A stretch of 64,000 bases of DNA, taken from the NCBI RefSeq assembly GCF_002150685.1, contig NZ_MSSW01000049.1, forward strand, positions 1 through 64,000. The letters run 5' to 3'. The translations under genes were made by a program, and so were the position numbers. This stretch comes from Algoriphagus antarcticus (lineage in GTDB: Bacteria > Bacteroidota > Bacteroidia > Cytophagales > Cyclobacteriaceae). The notes beneath the pieces are model-generated. The model had not been told where the DNA came from. It did not search any database and saw nothing but the letters and a program-made list of their open reading frames with translations. Within the stretch, counting starts at the first letter, position 1. Each line of letters starts with the position of its first letter. Below, one piece after another: positions 16,111 through 25,095 of this stretch.

Positions 16111-17235
16111 ATGAAAATAGGAGTTTTAAAAGAGATGAAGGAAGGAGAACGTAGGGTAGCACTCAGTCCTGATGTCATCAAGCAATTAATCAAGAAAGAG
16201 TTTTCTGTCACAGTAGAGAATGATGCTGGCGTTGGATCTAATTTTTCTGATAAAGATTATACTGAAGCTGGTGCTACTGTAGGTAGTCCACAGGAGGTAT
16301 TTGCTGCGGATGTTCTACTTAAGGTCAATATTTTTTCGAAAGAAGAAGTTGCTCAGATGAAAAATGGCGGGGCATGCATCTCCATTATGTATGCCTATAA
16401 TCATCCCGAAATACTGGACGAATTGAATAAGAAATCCATCATGTCCTTTTCTATGGATGCTGTTCCTAGGATTTCCCGAGCGCAGAAAATGGACTGTTTG
16501 AGTTCTCAGGCCAATCTCGCCGGATATAAATCGGTAATTTTGGGAGCAAATTATCTGGAGAAAATTTTTCCACTAATGATGACCGCCTCTGGTACGATCA
16601 CTCCTGCAAAGGTCTTGATTTTCGGCGCTGGAGTGGCTGGTCTACAAGCAATCGCTACTGCCAAAAGATTGGGAGCAGTCGTAGAAGTAAGTGATGTGCG
16701 TCCTGAGACCAAGGAGCAGGTAGAGTCTTTAGGTGGGCGGTTTTTGACTGTCGAAGGAGCAGAAGAGGTAAAAGTGGAGGGTGGATACGCTGCTGAGGTT
16801 TCTGCTGAGTTTTTGCAAAAGCAGAAAGAACTCATTCAAAGTAAAATCAAGGATTCGGATCTGGTGATTACCACTGCTTTGGTGATGGGGAAAAAATCTC
16901 CAATTCTAGTGACAGAAGATATGGTCAAAAGCATGAAAAAAGGTGCGGTGATCGTAGATATGGCTGTGGAGTCCGGTGGAAATTGTGAGATCTCCGAGAA
17001 GGATCAAATCGTACGAAAATATGGCGTGACCATCATCGGTGAATCAAACTTGCCATCCCTTCTCTCTACCAACGCAAGTCAACTTTATGCTACGAATATT
17101 AGCACGCTGCTTATGCATTTGGCAACCAAAGATGGATTCAATCTCGATCGTGAGGAAGAAATCACTAAAGGAGTTTTGATCACTTACGAAGGTCAAGTGG
17201 TCCATGAATTCACCAATAAAATTTTAAATAAATAA
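16111..17235 (+). CDS. pntAA: NAD(P) transhydrogenase subunit alpha, part 1 (PntAA)
   Basis: The 374-residue soluble subunit binds NAD(H) and passes hydride to NADP in the proton-translocating transhydrogenase complex. It starts KIGVLKEMKEGERRVALSPD (2-21), the alanine-dehydrogenase/PNT N-terminal signature. The mobile catalytic region is SRAQKMDCLSSQANLAGYKS (about 122-141) and the NAD-binding loop is VLIFGAGVAGLQAIATAKRL (about 169-188), followed by VEVSDVRPETKEQVESLGG. It opens a tight three-gene operon with pntAB 19 bases downstream. The two-polypeptide alpha subunit is the usual arrangement in many bacteria outside the enterics. Confidence 0.96.
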   Translation: MKIGVLKEMKEGERRVALSPDVIKQLIKKEFSVTVENDAGVGSNFSDKDYTEAGATVGSPQEVFAADVLLKVNIFSKEEVAQMKNGGACISIMYAYNHPEILDELNKKSIMSFSMDAVPRISRAQKMDCLSSQANLAGYKSVILGANYLEKIFPLMMTASGTITPAKVLIFGAGVAGLQAIATAKRLGAVVEVSDVRPETKEQVESLGGRFLTVEGAEEVKVEGGYAAEVSAEFLQKQKELIQSKIKDSDLVITTALVMGKKSPILVTEDMVKSMKKGAVIVDMAVESGGNCEISEKDQIVRKYGVTIIGESNLPSLLSTNASQLYATNISTLLMHLATKDGFNLDREEEITKGVLITYEGQVVHEFTNKILNK

Positions 17236-17254
17236 GATTTAACCCTTCCATATT

Positions 17255-17542
17255 ATGAGCTCAGAAGCATTAATTATTCTGATTTATATACTTGTTCTGG
17301 CAAGTTTTCTGGGATTTGAACTGATCGCGAAAGTCCCCCCTACCTTGCATACACCGTTGATGTCTGGTTCCAATGCGATTTCGGGCATCACCATAGTAGG
17401 TGCACTTTTGGCCTGCAATGAAATGGGCTATACCACCCTAAGTAAATGGCTGGGAATGGTTGCCTTGGTGCTCGCCACCATCAACGTAGTCGGCGGCTAC
17501 ACTGTCACAGATCGTATGCTTAAAATGTTCAAGAAGAAATGA
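17255..17542 (+). CDS. pntAB: NAD(P) transhydrogenase subunit alpha, part 2 (PntAB)
   Basis: This 95-residue integral membrane protein supplies the alpha-side helices of the proton channel. It has three to four hydrophobic segments, with LIILIYILVLASFLGFELIA at the start, the family-typical KVPPTLHTPLMSGSNAISGI (about 26-45), and a last helix LVLATINVVGGYTVTDRMLK. Its end overlaps the start of pntB by four bases (ATGA), showing translational coupling. The length and motif order match the family. Confidence 0.95.
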   Translation: MSSEALIILIYILVLASFLGFELIAKVPPTLHTPLMSGSNAISGITIVGALLACNEMGYTTLSKWLGMVALVLATINVVGGYTVTDRMLKMFKKK

Positions 17543-18924
17543 GTTTAGCCATAGAATTAGCCTATTTGGCAGCCTCCATCCTGTTTGTGTTGGGGATGAA
17601 AATGATGAATAAAACCCAGTCGGCACGGAAAGGAAATCGTCTTTCAGCCTTGGGTATGTTGATAGCCATTGTGGCGACCATGCTTCAGATTGATGCGATT
17701 TCTCTTGTAGAAATTTTTGCCTGCATCGTCTTGGGCTCAGCGATTGGTCTTTATTATGCCAATAAAGTTGAGATGACCAAAATGCCTGAAATGGTCGCGA
17801 TTTTCAACGGATTTGGTGGATTGGCTTCATTTTCTGTTGCGCTTTCGGACTATTTCCTGAGGACGGAAGTCAATATGGAATCCATCGAGCTGGTGACTGT
17901 GATCAGTATCATTGTTTCTGTTTTTATTGGAGGCCTTACTTTCACAGGTTCATTAGTAGCTTATCTGAAGCTAAATGGAAATATTTCAGGTTCGCCAATT
18001 ACGTTCAAAGGTCAGCATCCGATAAATCTGATTTTGTTTCTAGGATTTTTGACCGCAGCAGTCTTCACAGTAATTGACCAGACTGACCCGATTCTGATTA
18101 TTATACTGATCGTGATTGCGCTGGTTTTGGGCATTTTGACTGTGATTCCCATCGGAGGCGCAGATATGCCAGTGGTGATTTCCTTGCTGAATTCTTACTC
18201 AGGAATGGCGGCTTGTGCTACTGGTTTTATACTAAATAATAACGTGTTAATCGTGGCAGGATCACTGGTCGGAGCGTCTGGGATCATCCTGACTCAGATC
18301 ATGTGTAAAGCAATGAATCGATCTTTGGTGAATGTGCTGTTAGGGGGATTTGGACAGACGGTGAATGAGGTACAAGGGGATGGGCCAACTATAAATGTGA
18401 AAGAAATTGGAGTAGAGGAAACAGCTATGTTGTTTGACGGAGTTTCATCTGTCATCGTGGTTCCAGGTTATGGAATGGCAGTTGCTCAGGCGCAGCATGT
18501 GATCCGTGAATTGATGGAGCAATGTGAAAAGAGAAACATTGACTTCAAGTTTGCCATTCACCCGGTTGCAGGGAGAATGCCGGGACACATGAATGTGCTT
18601 CTGGCAGAAGCAAATATCTCTTATGATAAACTGATAGAAATGGAATCTATCAACGATGAATTTCCAAACACGGATTTGGTGCTGGTCGTCGGCGCAAATG
18701 ACGTGGTAAATCCAGCAGCTAGGAACAATTCTCAAAGCCCAATTTATGGTATGCCGATCTTGAATGCCGATAAAGCGAGGACAGTAATTGTGTGTAAGCG
18801 AAGTATGGGCAAAGGCTATGCAGGTGTAGAAAATGAGCTATTTGGCTATCCAAACTGCCTGATGCTCTTCGGAGATGCCAAGCAGACTATTTCCAAAATA
18901 GTCTCTGAAATGAAGGAGATGTAA
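17539..18924 (+). CDS. pntB: NAD(P) transhydrogenase subunit beta (PntB)
   Basis: The 461-residue beta subunit combines a membrane domain of about eight helices (residues 1-265) with a C-terminal NADP(H)-binding domain. Visible marks are MPVVISLLNSYSGMAACATG (about 213-232) in the membrane part, and SVIVVPGYGMAVAQAQHVIR, KFAIHPVAGRMPGHMNVLLA, LVLVVGANDVVNPAARN and CKRSMGKGYAGVENELFG in the NADP domain. With PntAA and PntAB it couples proton entry to NADPH production. It is the last gene of the operon; a bidirectional terminator follows at 19076-19110. Confidence 0.96.
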   Translation: MSLAIELAYLAASILFVLGMKMMNKTQSARKGNRLSALGMLIAIVATMLQIDAISLVEIFACIVLGSAIGLYYANKVEMTKMPEMVAIFNGFGGLASFSVALSDYFLRTEVNMESIELVTVISIIVSVFIGGLTFTGSLVAYLKLNGNISGSPITFKGQHPINLILFLGFLTAAVFTVIDQTDPILIIILIVIALVLGILTVIPIGGADMPVVISLLNSYSGMAACATGFILNNNVLIVAGSLVGASGIILTQIMCKAMNRSLVNVLLGGFGQTVNEVQGDGPTINVKEIGVEETAMLFDGVSSVIVVPGYGMAVAQAQHVIRELMEQCEKRNIDFKFAIHPVAGRMPGHMNVLLAEANISYDKLIEMESINDEFPNTDLVLVVGANDVVNPAARNNSQSPIYGMPILNADKARTVIVCKRSMGKGYAGVENELFGYPNCLMLFGDAKQTISKIVSEMKEM

Positions 18925-19075
18925 TAGAGTTTTTATAAACTGAATAGTTTTATTAAAAGGGTTTATCAGAACAAACGGGCAGGAAGACCGAAGACCGAAG
19001 TAGAAGTTGCAAACTTCCACGTTGTTTTTGCTTTGAACAGGCAGAATATTAGATAATCAAATTAGTGTAATTTAC

Positions 19076-19110
19076 AAAACGAGCGGTCTGGATTCCAGGT
19101 CGCTCGTTTT
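19076..19110. terminator. Bidirectional terminator between pntB and the DapA-family gene
   Basis: AAAACGAGCG (19076-19085) pairs with CGCTCGTTTT (19101-19110). The inner bases GTCTGG and CCAGGT extend the stem with two G-T pairs, leaving a three-base loop. A-tracts on one side and T-tracts on the other allow it to work in both directions between the convergent pntB and 19135-20064 genes. Confidence 0.85.
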
Positions 19111-19134
19111 AGTAGGTGGGGTGGGTAGACTGAT

Positions 19135-20064
19135 TTACTTTAATATAGACTTGATTCTTGCTTCTACCACATCATATTTTTTACGAAGGCTCTCTTTTTC
19201 TTCTTTGGAGTAGGCAAAAAGGGGCATTGCCAAAATCCCTTTGCACAGTCCAGAAAATGCCATGGAAGCTTTTAGTCCTTTTAAATAATCAGATTGGTAA
19301 TTACCATGAGTATAAAGGTTCTTGCTTAAGAATAAGACAGACACTTGTAAAGCTTGGATTCGGTCGGAATTTTTGGTTAATATGGCTTCATAAAGCTTGA
19401 CATAGAGCGCAGGAAATAAATTTGCTCCTCCACAAACTCCGCCATGTCCCCCCATATTCATCGTCTGTAGCAGGTGTTCCTCTGGCCCAACTAGTAACGT
19501 GAAATCTTGTTTTTCCCTAAACAAATCACACAATGATTCGAAGTAGGATAAATCTCCCGAGCTGTCTTTGATGCCAATTATATTAGGGTGATTGGATAGG
19601 ACTTCAACTGAATTGGTGTCAATGTTGATTCCAGTATGGGACGGCATATTATATAATAAAAGAGGCAATTCAACTTGATCCGCTAGTTTTTGGTAGTAGT
19701 TAATTAATTCTTTCTGATCAATATTCATGTAGAAAGGCGGTGCAGCGACTACAGCTTTTGCTCCTGAATTCTTCGCTTTTGCAGCCAGTTTTAGACTTTC
19801 ATTGAACGAACAATTCGTGATTCCTACCAGCACAGGGATGCGGCCATCTACTTTGGCACAAGTCATGGAAATCAGCTCATTTTTTACTTCTGGACTAAGA
19901 CTGGAAAATTCTCCAGTAGTGCCTAGAATAAAAATCCCATCTACTCCACCGGAAATAACGTGATCGATCGTTTTGATCAAACTCAGGTAATCAAGTGTGA
20001 AGTCTTCGTTGAGGGGTGTGATTAAGGGTGGTATAATCCCGCGGAAGGGTTTAGAGAGAGGCAT
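19135..20064 (-). CDS. DapA/NanA-family class I aldolase (dihydrodipicolinate synthase-like)
   Basis: The 309-residue TIM-barrel protein has the family's G-T-T-G-E motif at 48-52, the catalytic Tyr in LLYNMP (Tyr138) and the Schiff-base Lys in IIGIKDSSGD (Lys166). A later GGHGGVCGGANLFP fits the family. It cleaves or forms a pyruvate-derived adduct. It sits 21 bases downstream of a sialidase-like gene and in line with a CE15-like esterase gene, so it is more likely a catabolic lyase for a sugar acid (sialic acid or a keto-deoxy acid) than the lysine-biosynthesis enzyme. The substrate is inferred from context only. Confidence 0.85.
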   Translation of the reverse strand: MPLSKPFRGIIPPLITPLNEDFTLDYLSLIKTIDHVISGGVDGIFILGTTGEFSSLSPEVKNELISMTCAKVDGRIPVLVGITNCSFNESLKLAAKAKNSGAKAVVAAPPFYMNIDQKELINYYQKLADQVELPLLLYNMPSHTGINIDTNSVEVLSNHPNIIGIKDSSGDLSYFESLCDLFREKQDFTLLVGPEEHLLQTMNMGGHGGVCGGANLFPALYVKLYEAILTKNSDRIQALQVSVLFLSKNLYTHGNYQSDYLKGLKASMAFSGLCKGILAMPLFAYSKEEKESLRKKYDVVEARIKSILK

Positions 20065-20085
20065 GGCTAGTTTTTGTTGGTGGTT

Positions 20086-21084
20086 TTAAATTTTCACTGA
20101 TACGGTTTTCACTTTGACACGATTGTAAGTATAAGAAATATGCACCGTACCATCTTTGGCTTGAATGATCGCTGGGTAGCTAAACTCCCCCTTTTTCTCA
20201 TCTTCCAGTTTTACCAATTCTTCCCAGTTTACTCCGTCCGACGAACCAAAAAGGGAAAGCTTGTTTCGGCCTTTTTTGATCGGGTTTAAAACCAACAAGT
20301 GGTAGCCGTTTGAAAGTGTGACTCCATCGATCCCTGAATTGTTATTGACTAAATTACTCGCTACGATAGGCGTCCAGCTCTTACCTTGGTCTTCCGACCA
20401 AGTGACACCAATTTTGCCTTCTTGGGTACGGCATAGCATCTGTAGTTTACCGTCTGGGTGAAAAAACACGGTAGGCTGTATAGCATTGAAATCTCCATTT
20501 TCGATTTCAGTTTTCTTCCAATTTTCCAGGTTCTGATCGGATGATTCCACATGAAGGGTCCATTTTTTCTGAGTTTCAAAACTGCTGGGGTAGAGTATAG
20601 TCCCGTCTGCTAGTCTTACAGGTTTATTTTTGATAGGGCCAAGGAGATTGTCAGGGATTTTTATTTCCTCTGACCAGATTTTTCCTTCATCCGAAGAGGT
20701 TTTGTAGACTCCCCACCAGTCTCTAGGATTAGGGCCTATTTTGTAATAAAGGACTGTTTCCCCATCATCTTTTTTGTAGAGAACTGGGTTCCAAGTTGGG
20801 TAGCGCAACGTTGGACTTTCCACACCATCGGCCACCATCTCTGGTGTAGACCAGCTTCCATTTGTAAGTCTTGAAGTATAAATACTCACATCCTGGTGTC
20901 GCTCGTGAGTCCCGCCAAACCAGGATGCTAAAATTCCATTATCTGTCTCCACCAGCGTAGAAGCATGGCACTGCGGAAAAGGTGCTTCTTCATAGATAAA
21001 TCCAGAACTCAGAATTTTTACAGTTGGCTTGTCAGATTTGGGGAAAAAGCTGAAAATGGAAAGGATGAAAAGTAGGGTTTGCAT
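20086..21084 (-). CDS. Sialidase-like BNR-repeat protein, secreted
   Basis: The 332-residue product has an N-terminal signal (TLLFILSIFSFF) and a six-bladed propeller with Asp-box-like repeats: SSDEGKIWSEE, WSEDQGKSWTP and FGSSDGVNWEE. The opening ILASWFGGTHERHQDVSIYT (about 50-69) is characteristic of the BNR_2 group of sialidase-like proteins rather than classical GH33, which carry an R-I-P motif. The function may be a glycosidase on a sugar other than sialic acid. It lies between a CE15-like esterase (63 bases upstream) and the DapA-family aldolase (21 bases downstream), apparently one operon. Confidence 0.78.
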   Translation of the reverse strand: MQTLLFILSIFSFFPKSDKPTVKILSSGFIYEEAPFPQCHASTLVETDNGILASWFGGTHERHQDVSIYTSRLTNGSWSTPEMVADGVESPTLRYPTWNPVLYKKDDGETVLYYKIGPNPRDWWGVYKTSSDEGKIWSEEIKIPDNLLGPIKNKPVRLADGTILYPSSFETQKKWTLHVESSDQNLENWKKTEIENGDFNAIQPTVFFHPDGKLQMLCRTQEGKIGVTWSEDQGKSWTPIVASNLVNNNSGIDGVTLSNGYHLLVLNPIKKGRNKLSLFGSSDGVNWEELVKLEDEKKGEFSYPAIIQAKDGTVHISYTYNRVKVKTVSVKI

Positions 21085-21147
21085 GGGGTAGTTATGAGTT
21101 TGATTATATATAAGTTAAGTTTTTGAAAAAGAGGTGGTATCCCGTCC

Positions 21148-22347
21148 TTACCTGACTTTCTTCCAATGGATTTCAGCAAAATCCATAAAATGCTTCCAAT
21201 CCTCCAAAGTCAGGTTATGCTTACCTTCACGGATATGATAGCCGGCTAAAGGTTGGATTATAGGCGATTCAAGTTCTTCAAAATCCAGCGGGAATTTAAC
21301 ATCTTGATTATAGATTTCGGAATAGACCCGACTTCCCAGCTGCATAGAAATATACTCACCTTTTGGATCTGCCCATTGATCACCACGGGCGCTGGCGAAG
21401 TAAAGAGCACGTGGTGCAATCAATGTGGCTAGCATATGCTGATCTACCGGTAGAGTTTCCTCTTGATGATTGAAGGCTTTAAAGTTATCTGCAAACCAAT
21501 GAGGAAAACTGGCATTGATTACAGCAACTGTCTCACCATATTTTCTTCTGGAAATCGCGGCACCCCCACATCCTGATTCATTTGCCAAGACCACAGACCA
21601 GCGTGTATCATTCGAAGCAGTCCAAAGAGTGGCTTTCCCTGATCGGGAGTGACCAGCTAAGGCAGATTTTCTTGTGTCATATAAAGGGTCTTGTTCAAAA
21701 TAATCCATTGCGCGCATCGCTGCCCAAGCCCAAGCTCCAAACGTCCTCATGCCATCTGCTTTGGTGAGCTCCTCAGGATAGAGTGTATTTAGAATTCCTT
21801 CGGAAAATCTTTCCGCATCGTCTGGAGCAACTGTCTCTCCATGAAAGGAAGCGGTGGCATAGCCTCGATCAATCAACTCCGAAACAGGCCAATATCCTTT
21901 TTCTACTAGGTTTCCATCTGCATGTTCTGCTCGGTGATTGATTAGTAGGAAAATTGGGAATGGACCTTTTTCAGTTTTGGGTACAAACACATTCAGACGC
22001 ATTGTGTGTGATTTTCCCTTTCTGGAAACTGTTATGTTCACTTCTTTCAGTGTTGCTTTTTCCGGATATGGATTTTGGCTTTCCTGTACTTCAGAAAATG
22101 AAATCTGATCAAAGTCAGTCGGGATATTTCCATAGACATATTCACGGAAAAGATTTAGAATCTCAGGCCTACGAACCTCCTCCCAATCTTGCTGCGTGCT
22201 GATGAGCTTGCCTCTCAGGCTAACAAATGGGTCAGGAAGAGTGATGTCAGGAACCTTGCTTTCTTCGTAATTAACGTGGGTCTGAGCCATGGACAAAGAA
22301 TAGTTGACTAACAAAAAGAAAAGAATTAGGTTGGGTTTGAATGCCAT
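21148..22347 (-). CDS. CE15-like glucuronoyl esterase / acetyl-xylan esterase-like hydrolase
   Basis: The 399-residue secreted alpha/beta hydrolase has a signal peptide ending near SMAQ (21). The nucleophile motif G-H-S-R-S-G-K places Ser234, an acid residue lies in ANESGCGGAAISRRKYGE (Glu257), and the His is in IREGKHNLTLEDW (His377), the Ser-Glu-His arrangement of family CE15. CE15 enzymes split esters between glucuronate residues and lignin alcohols or methyl groups. It is first in a minus-strand operon with the sialidase-like and DapA-family genes. A paralogue with the same layout lies at 48752-49951. Confidence 0.85.
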   Translation of the reverse strand: MAFKPNLILFFLLVNYSLSMAQTHVNYEESKVPDITLPDPFVSLRGKLISTQQDWEEVRRPEILNLFREYVYGNIPTDFDQISFSEVQESQNPYPEKATLKEVNITVSRKGKSHTMRLNVFVPKTEKGPFPIFLLINHRAEHADGNLVEKGYWPVSELIDRGYATASFHGETVAPDDAERFSEGILNTLYPEELTKADGMRTFGAWAWAAMRAMDYFEQDPLYDTRKSALAGHSRSGKATLWTASNDTRWSVVLANESGCGGAAISRRKYGETVAVINASFPHWFADNFKAFNHQEETLPVDQHMLATLIAPRALYFASARGDQWADPKGEYISMQLGSRVYSEIYNQDVKFPLDFEELESPIIQPLAGYHIREGKHNLTLEDWKHFMDFAEIHWKKVR

Positions 22348-22873
22348 GATTTGTAAGGTGATCTGAATCCCAACGATCTTTGAGATGTTAGAATAATTTA
22401 TTAAAAGCTAGTGAATTACTGTGTTTTACCAAAGTGTTTGGGTTTTAACCAACCAAATCACTTCAAATTTAAGCGATTCCTGAAGCCATGCATCAGTCCT
22501 TTTTACCCTTCCTTTCCCATAGTTTTTCGAAATTAGGGATGCTTGGATATTGTCGGCCGCAGCAGTATTTTTCTATTTCAAAGAATGGAACTTAGGTAAC
22601 TAAGTCTTCTTCTGCAGCTCTCAGTCGGTTTCGTACGCAAGAGGACACTTTCTATAGATGAAATAAAACTATTGTGAATTTGGACCTAAAAAATGGGTAC
22701 GAAAATCATATACAGCTTGTGGAGAAGCATCATTACACTAAAATGCACGCCGTGAAAAGCTCTGGCTAATAAAAATTGTCACAAAAAATGACTTTCCATA
22801 GATCAGCTGCAGCACATAATTCTCCGAAACTTCTGGGATAGGAATGCTTCACCCTTTAAACGTACTCTCGAAA
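22348..22873. other. Intergenic stretch without a recognisable gene
   Basis: No gene could be supported in these 526 bases. Around 22690-22770 the plus strand reads NGYENHIQLVEKHHYTKMHA, an open protein-like piece without a start or family match, possibly a relic. The promoter of the CE15-like operon should lie in the first 100 bases or so. Confidence 0.4.
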
Positions 22874-24667
22874 TCAATTATAATTGATCAAATCCGGAGC
22901 AAATACAAAAACATCTGATTTTCTAAATCTCAGGTTTTTGCGGAAGCTAAAGGCAAATTTGGAATTCCCTTCGTCATCATTTGGAATGAAAGTTCCCTTT
23001 ATTTCAATGGTTCCGAAAATCAGGTTTTCATTTCTGATCCTGGCTCCTAAGCTTATTCCCGTAAAGTTTTGATTCTTATTTATGCAAGATGCACACTTCA
23101 ATTTTGCCCAATAAAAAGAGCTAAAAGGTGCTATTCGGAATCCAACAAGAGACCAGGGCGTAAAAAGGCTGGATTCAAACCCTAAGGAAATTCGCTGTAT
23201 AGCGTCAACTTCAATTATCCGAATCCCAGGAATGGTATTGCCTCGAATCGTCAACCAATCATTGGTTACTTTATCGAACAGTTGAGTATAAAAACCTGAT
23301 GCTGAATTTCTGATTTTGTATTTGCCTATGGAAAAAGCTTGGGTATAGAAAGTGCCTCCAGTCTGGATAGCGCCGTCTTCATACGTCCCATTTCGGAAGT
23401 AGCTGGCTGCTTTGAAGATTAATTCATAGAAACTTCCGCTTTTCGAGGCGCCTTTATAATTTAGATTGATGCCTGCGTAAGGCCTTTCAAATCCCATGGT
23501 TTTCGTGTACCCCAAGGTAGTCGTCAGATTATATCCAAAAGGAATGTCCTCTGTCCGCCCAAAACCATAGACATATTGAGTTTTGAAAAAGTCTTGTTGA
23601 TAGAGAGTAAATTCAGCTAAAACGCCAGAACCATTATTGTACCTTCTGTCGTAAGCTACCTCTTCTTGATCTGGATAATTGATGAAATATCCATCATATA
23701 TCCGCAGAGCTACAAATTCTCTTCTTCTGTTTTGCAGGGTTTTCGCTGAACCAAAATTATAGCCTACCCAAAAATTACTTACGTTGTATTTGTAATCTAA
23801 AAAAGCTGAATCCGGCCTGTTTTTCACATTTTTTGACCAGTTCTGACTCCAGCCAGCTCCTCCGGCTACTTTTGAATAAGGGGAAATTAACGGCCTTTCC
23901 AAGCTGATTCCCGTGGCATATTCGATCTCATCGCCTAGACTTAGGCCCGTATTCAACTGGGTGTAATAGAATGCTAAATCCGCAAAACTCCCCATCACGC
24001 TACTTTTGGTGTAGGAAAAAGCTACTCCCGTCTTGGGAGTTCTGTCTGTGTCAAATAGAATATCAAACTCGAAGCCCTGCGCTCGTCCATCTACGTTTGC
24101 ATCATAAAGTTTAAACAATGGAGCACTAGGGAAGCTGCCGCCTACAGATCCACCAATACTGAAAATATCCCGAGTGATGACAGCTAAATCTACAGAATCC
24201 GTGCCGGCAACCGCTGTGGCTACGATCCGGCTTTCTAAGATAAATGGTTGGTCTCTAAGGAATCGCTCGTTATCACCCAATTTGTAGGGGTTAAGCCTTT
24301 GGTTTTCTTTGATAAATAGATGTTGCCGAATGGTTTTTTCTCTTGTATTCGTATGTAGTTTATTCGCGATTCTCCCCACTTTTTTGACTATCGGCTTTTG
24401 TTTGCCATAAATAGAAAATTCAAATCCCAGGTTTTCCACTGTAATATTTCGGATGATCAGGCCTTCATAAGGGAGGAATTTCACCTCTGCCTTTTCTACC
24501 AGAACGCTGTCCCTATTAGATCTGGTAATCAGATCCATGCCTTTGTCCAGTGCTTTCTTAGTTATTGAGACTTTAGAGGTGTCATTCTCGTCTTGGGCAA
24601 AAAGGTTCTCTCTTACACCTATCAGCATAAGAAAGAATAAAAGCGCTTTGAATGACGAATTAGACAA
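22874..24667 (-). CDS. BamA/TamA-like outer-membrane beta-barrel protein
   Basis: The 597-residue protein starts with a signal peptide ending LFAQ (about 25). Residues about 60-175 look like POTRA-type domains (AEVKFLPYEGLIIRNITVEN and TIRQHLFIKENQRLNPYKLG), followed by about 400 residues of alternating beta strands rich in aromatic and glycine residues, ending in an aromatic-containing strand. This is the Omp85/surface-antigen pattern, a smaller relative of BamA/TamA. It likely helps insert or export outer-membrane proteins or lipids, but the partner is unknown. It is a single-gene unit on the minus strand, with no chaperone genes next to it. Confidence 0.72.
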   Translation of the reverse strand: MSNSSFKALLFFLMLIGVRENLFAQDENDTSKVSITKKALDKGMDLITRSNRDSVLVEKAEVKFLPYEGLIIRNITVENLGFEFSIYGKQKPIVKKVGRIANKLHTNTREKTIRQHLFIKENQRLNPYKLGDNERFLRDQPFILESRIVATAVAGTDSVDLAVITRDIFSIGGSVGGSFPSAPLFKLYDANVDGRAQGFEFDILFDTDRTPKTGVAFSYTKSSVMGSFADLAFYYTQLNTGLSLGDEIEYATGISLERPLISPYSKVAGGAGWSQNWSKNVKNRPDSAFLDYKYNVSNFWVGYNFGSAKTLQNRRREFVALRIYDGYFINYPDQEEVAYDRRYNNGSGVLAEFTLYQQDFFKTQYVYGFGRTEDIPFGYNLTTTLGYTKTMGFERPYAGINLNYKGASKSGSFYELIFKAASYFRNGTYEDGAIQTGGTFYTQAFSIGKYKIRNSASGFYTQLFDKVTNDWLTIRGNTIPGIRIIEVDAIQRISLGFESSLFTPWSLVGFRIAPFSSFYWAKLKCASCINKNQNFTGISLGARIRNENLIFGTIEIKGTFIPNDDEGNSKFAFSFRKNLRFRKSDVFVFAPDLINYN

Positions 24668-25095
24668 GTTTATCCATAATGATTAGAATGAAGACATCTA
24701 CCTATTAATAAGTAAAAGAGTATAGTTGATTCATTGCATTTTCTCTGCCATTCTCACAAAATAGGCCTGTGTATTAGAAAGAAGTTGTTCGGATTTCGGA
24801 TGTTTGAGTATGCAGGAGTCGCTCTTCAAAATAGGGGTTTCAACGCTAAGTTTCAGAAATCAGAATTTGGGCGTTCACAAAGAACTGGTGTTCTACTGTT
24901 TAAATTCTGTTCTTCAAAAAAATCCTGAAGTGATTGCCTTAATTCATAGCCGTTTTATAAAATTTTTGATAATTGACAAAGAAGTCTTGGAGTTTCTAGT
25001 TTTTAGCTCACGGTTGTAAAGCAACTCTGAAGTAGACAAGGGTGTTCACGATCTAGAGGGTATTTTGAAGAAAAGCGATTTAAGACGAGAGGCAG
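24668..25095. other. Intergenic stretch, no supported gene
   Basis: Plus-strand open stretches of 64 and 71 codons overlap here (one reads LQKNPEVIALIHSRFIKFLI), but neither has a good ribosome binding site, a known family or a partner. The 71-codon stretch could be a relic of unknown origin. Nothing else is seen. Confidence 0.4.

Noticed and set aside
15911..16114. 67-codon plus-strand open stretch before pntAA
   Set aside because: It overlaps the pntAA start, is low complexity at its N-terminus and occupies the promoter region.
20086..21084. Calling the first sialidase-like protein a true GH33 sialidase
   Set aside because: It lacks the N-terminal R-I-P motif and has a W-F-G-G-T-H-E-R opening typical of another BNR group, so only the fold was named.
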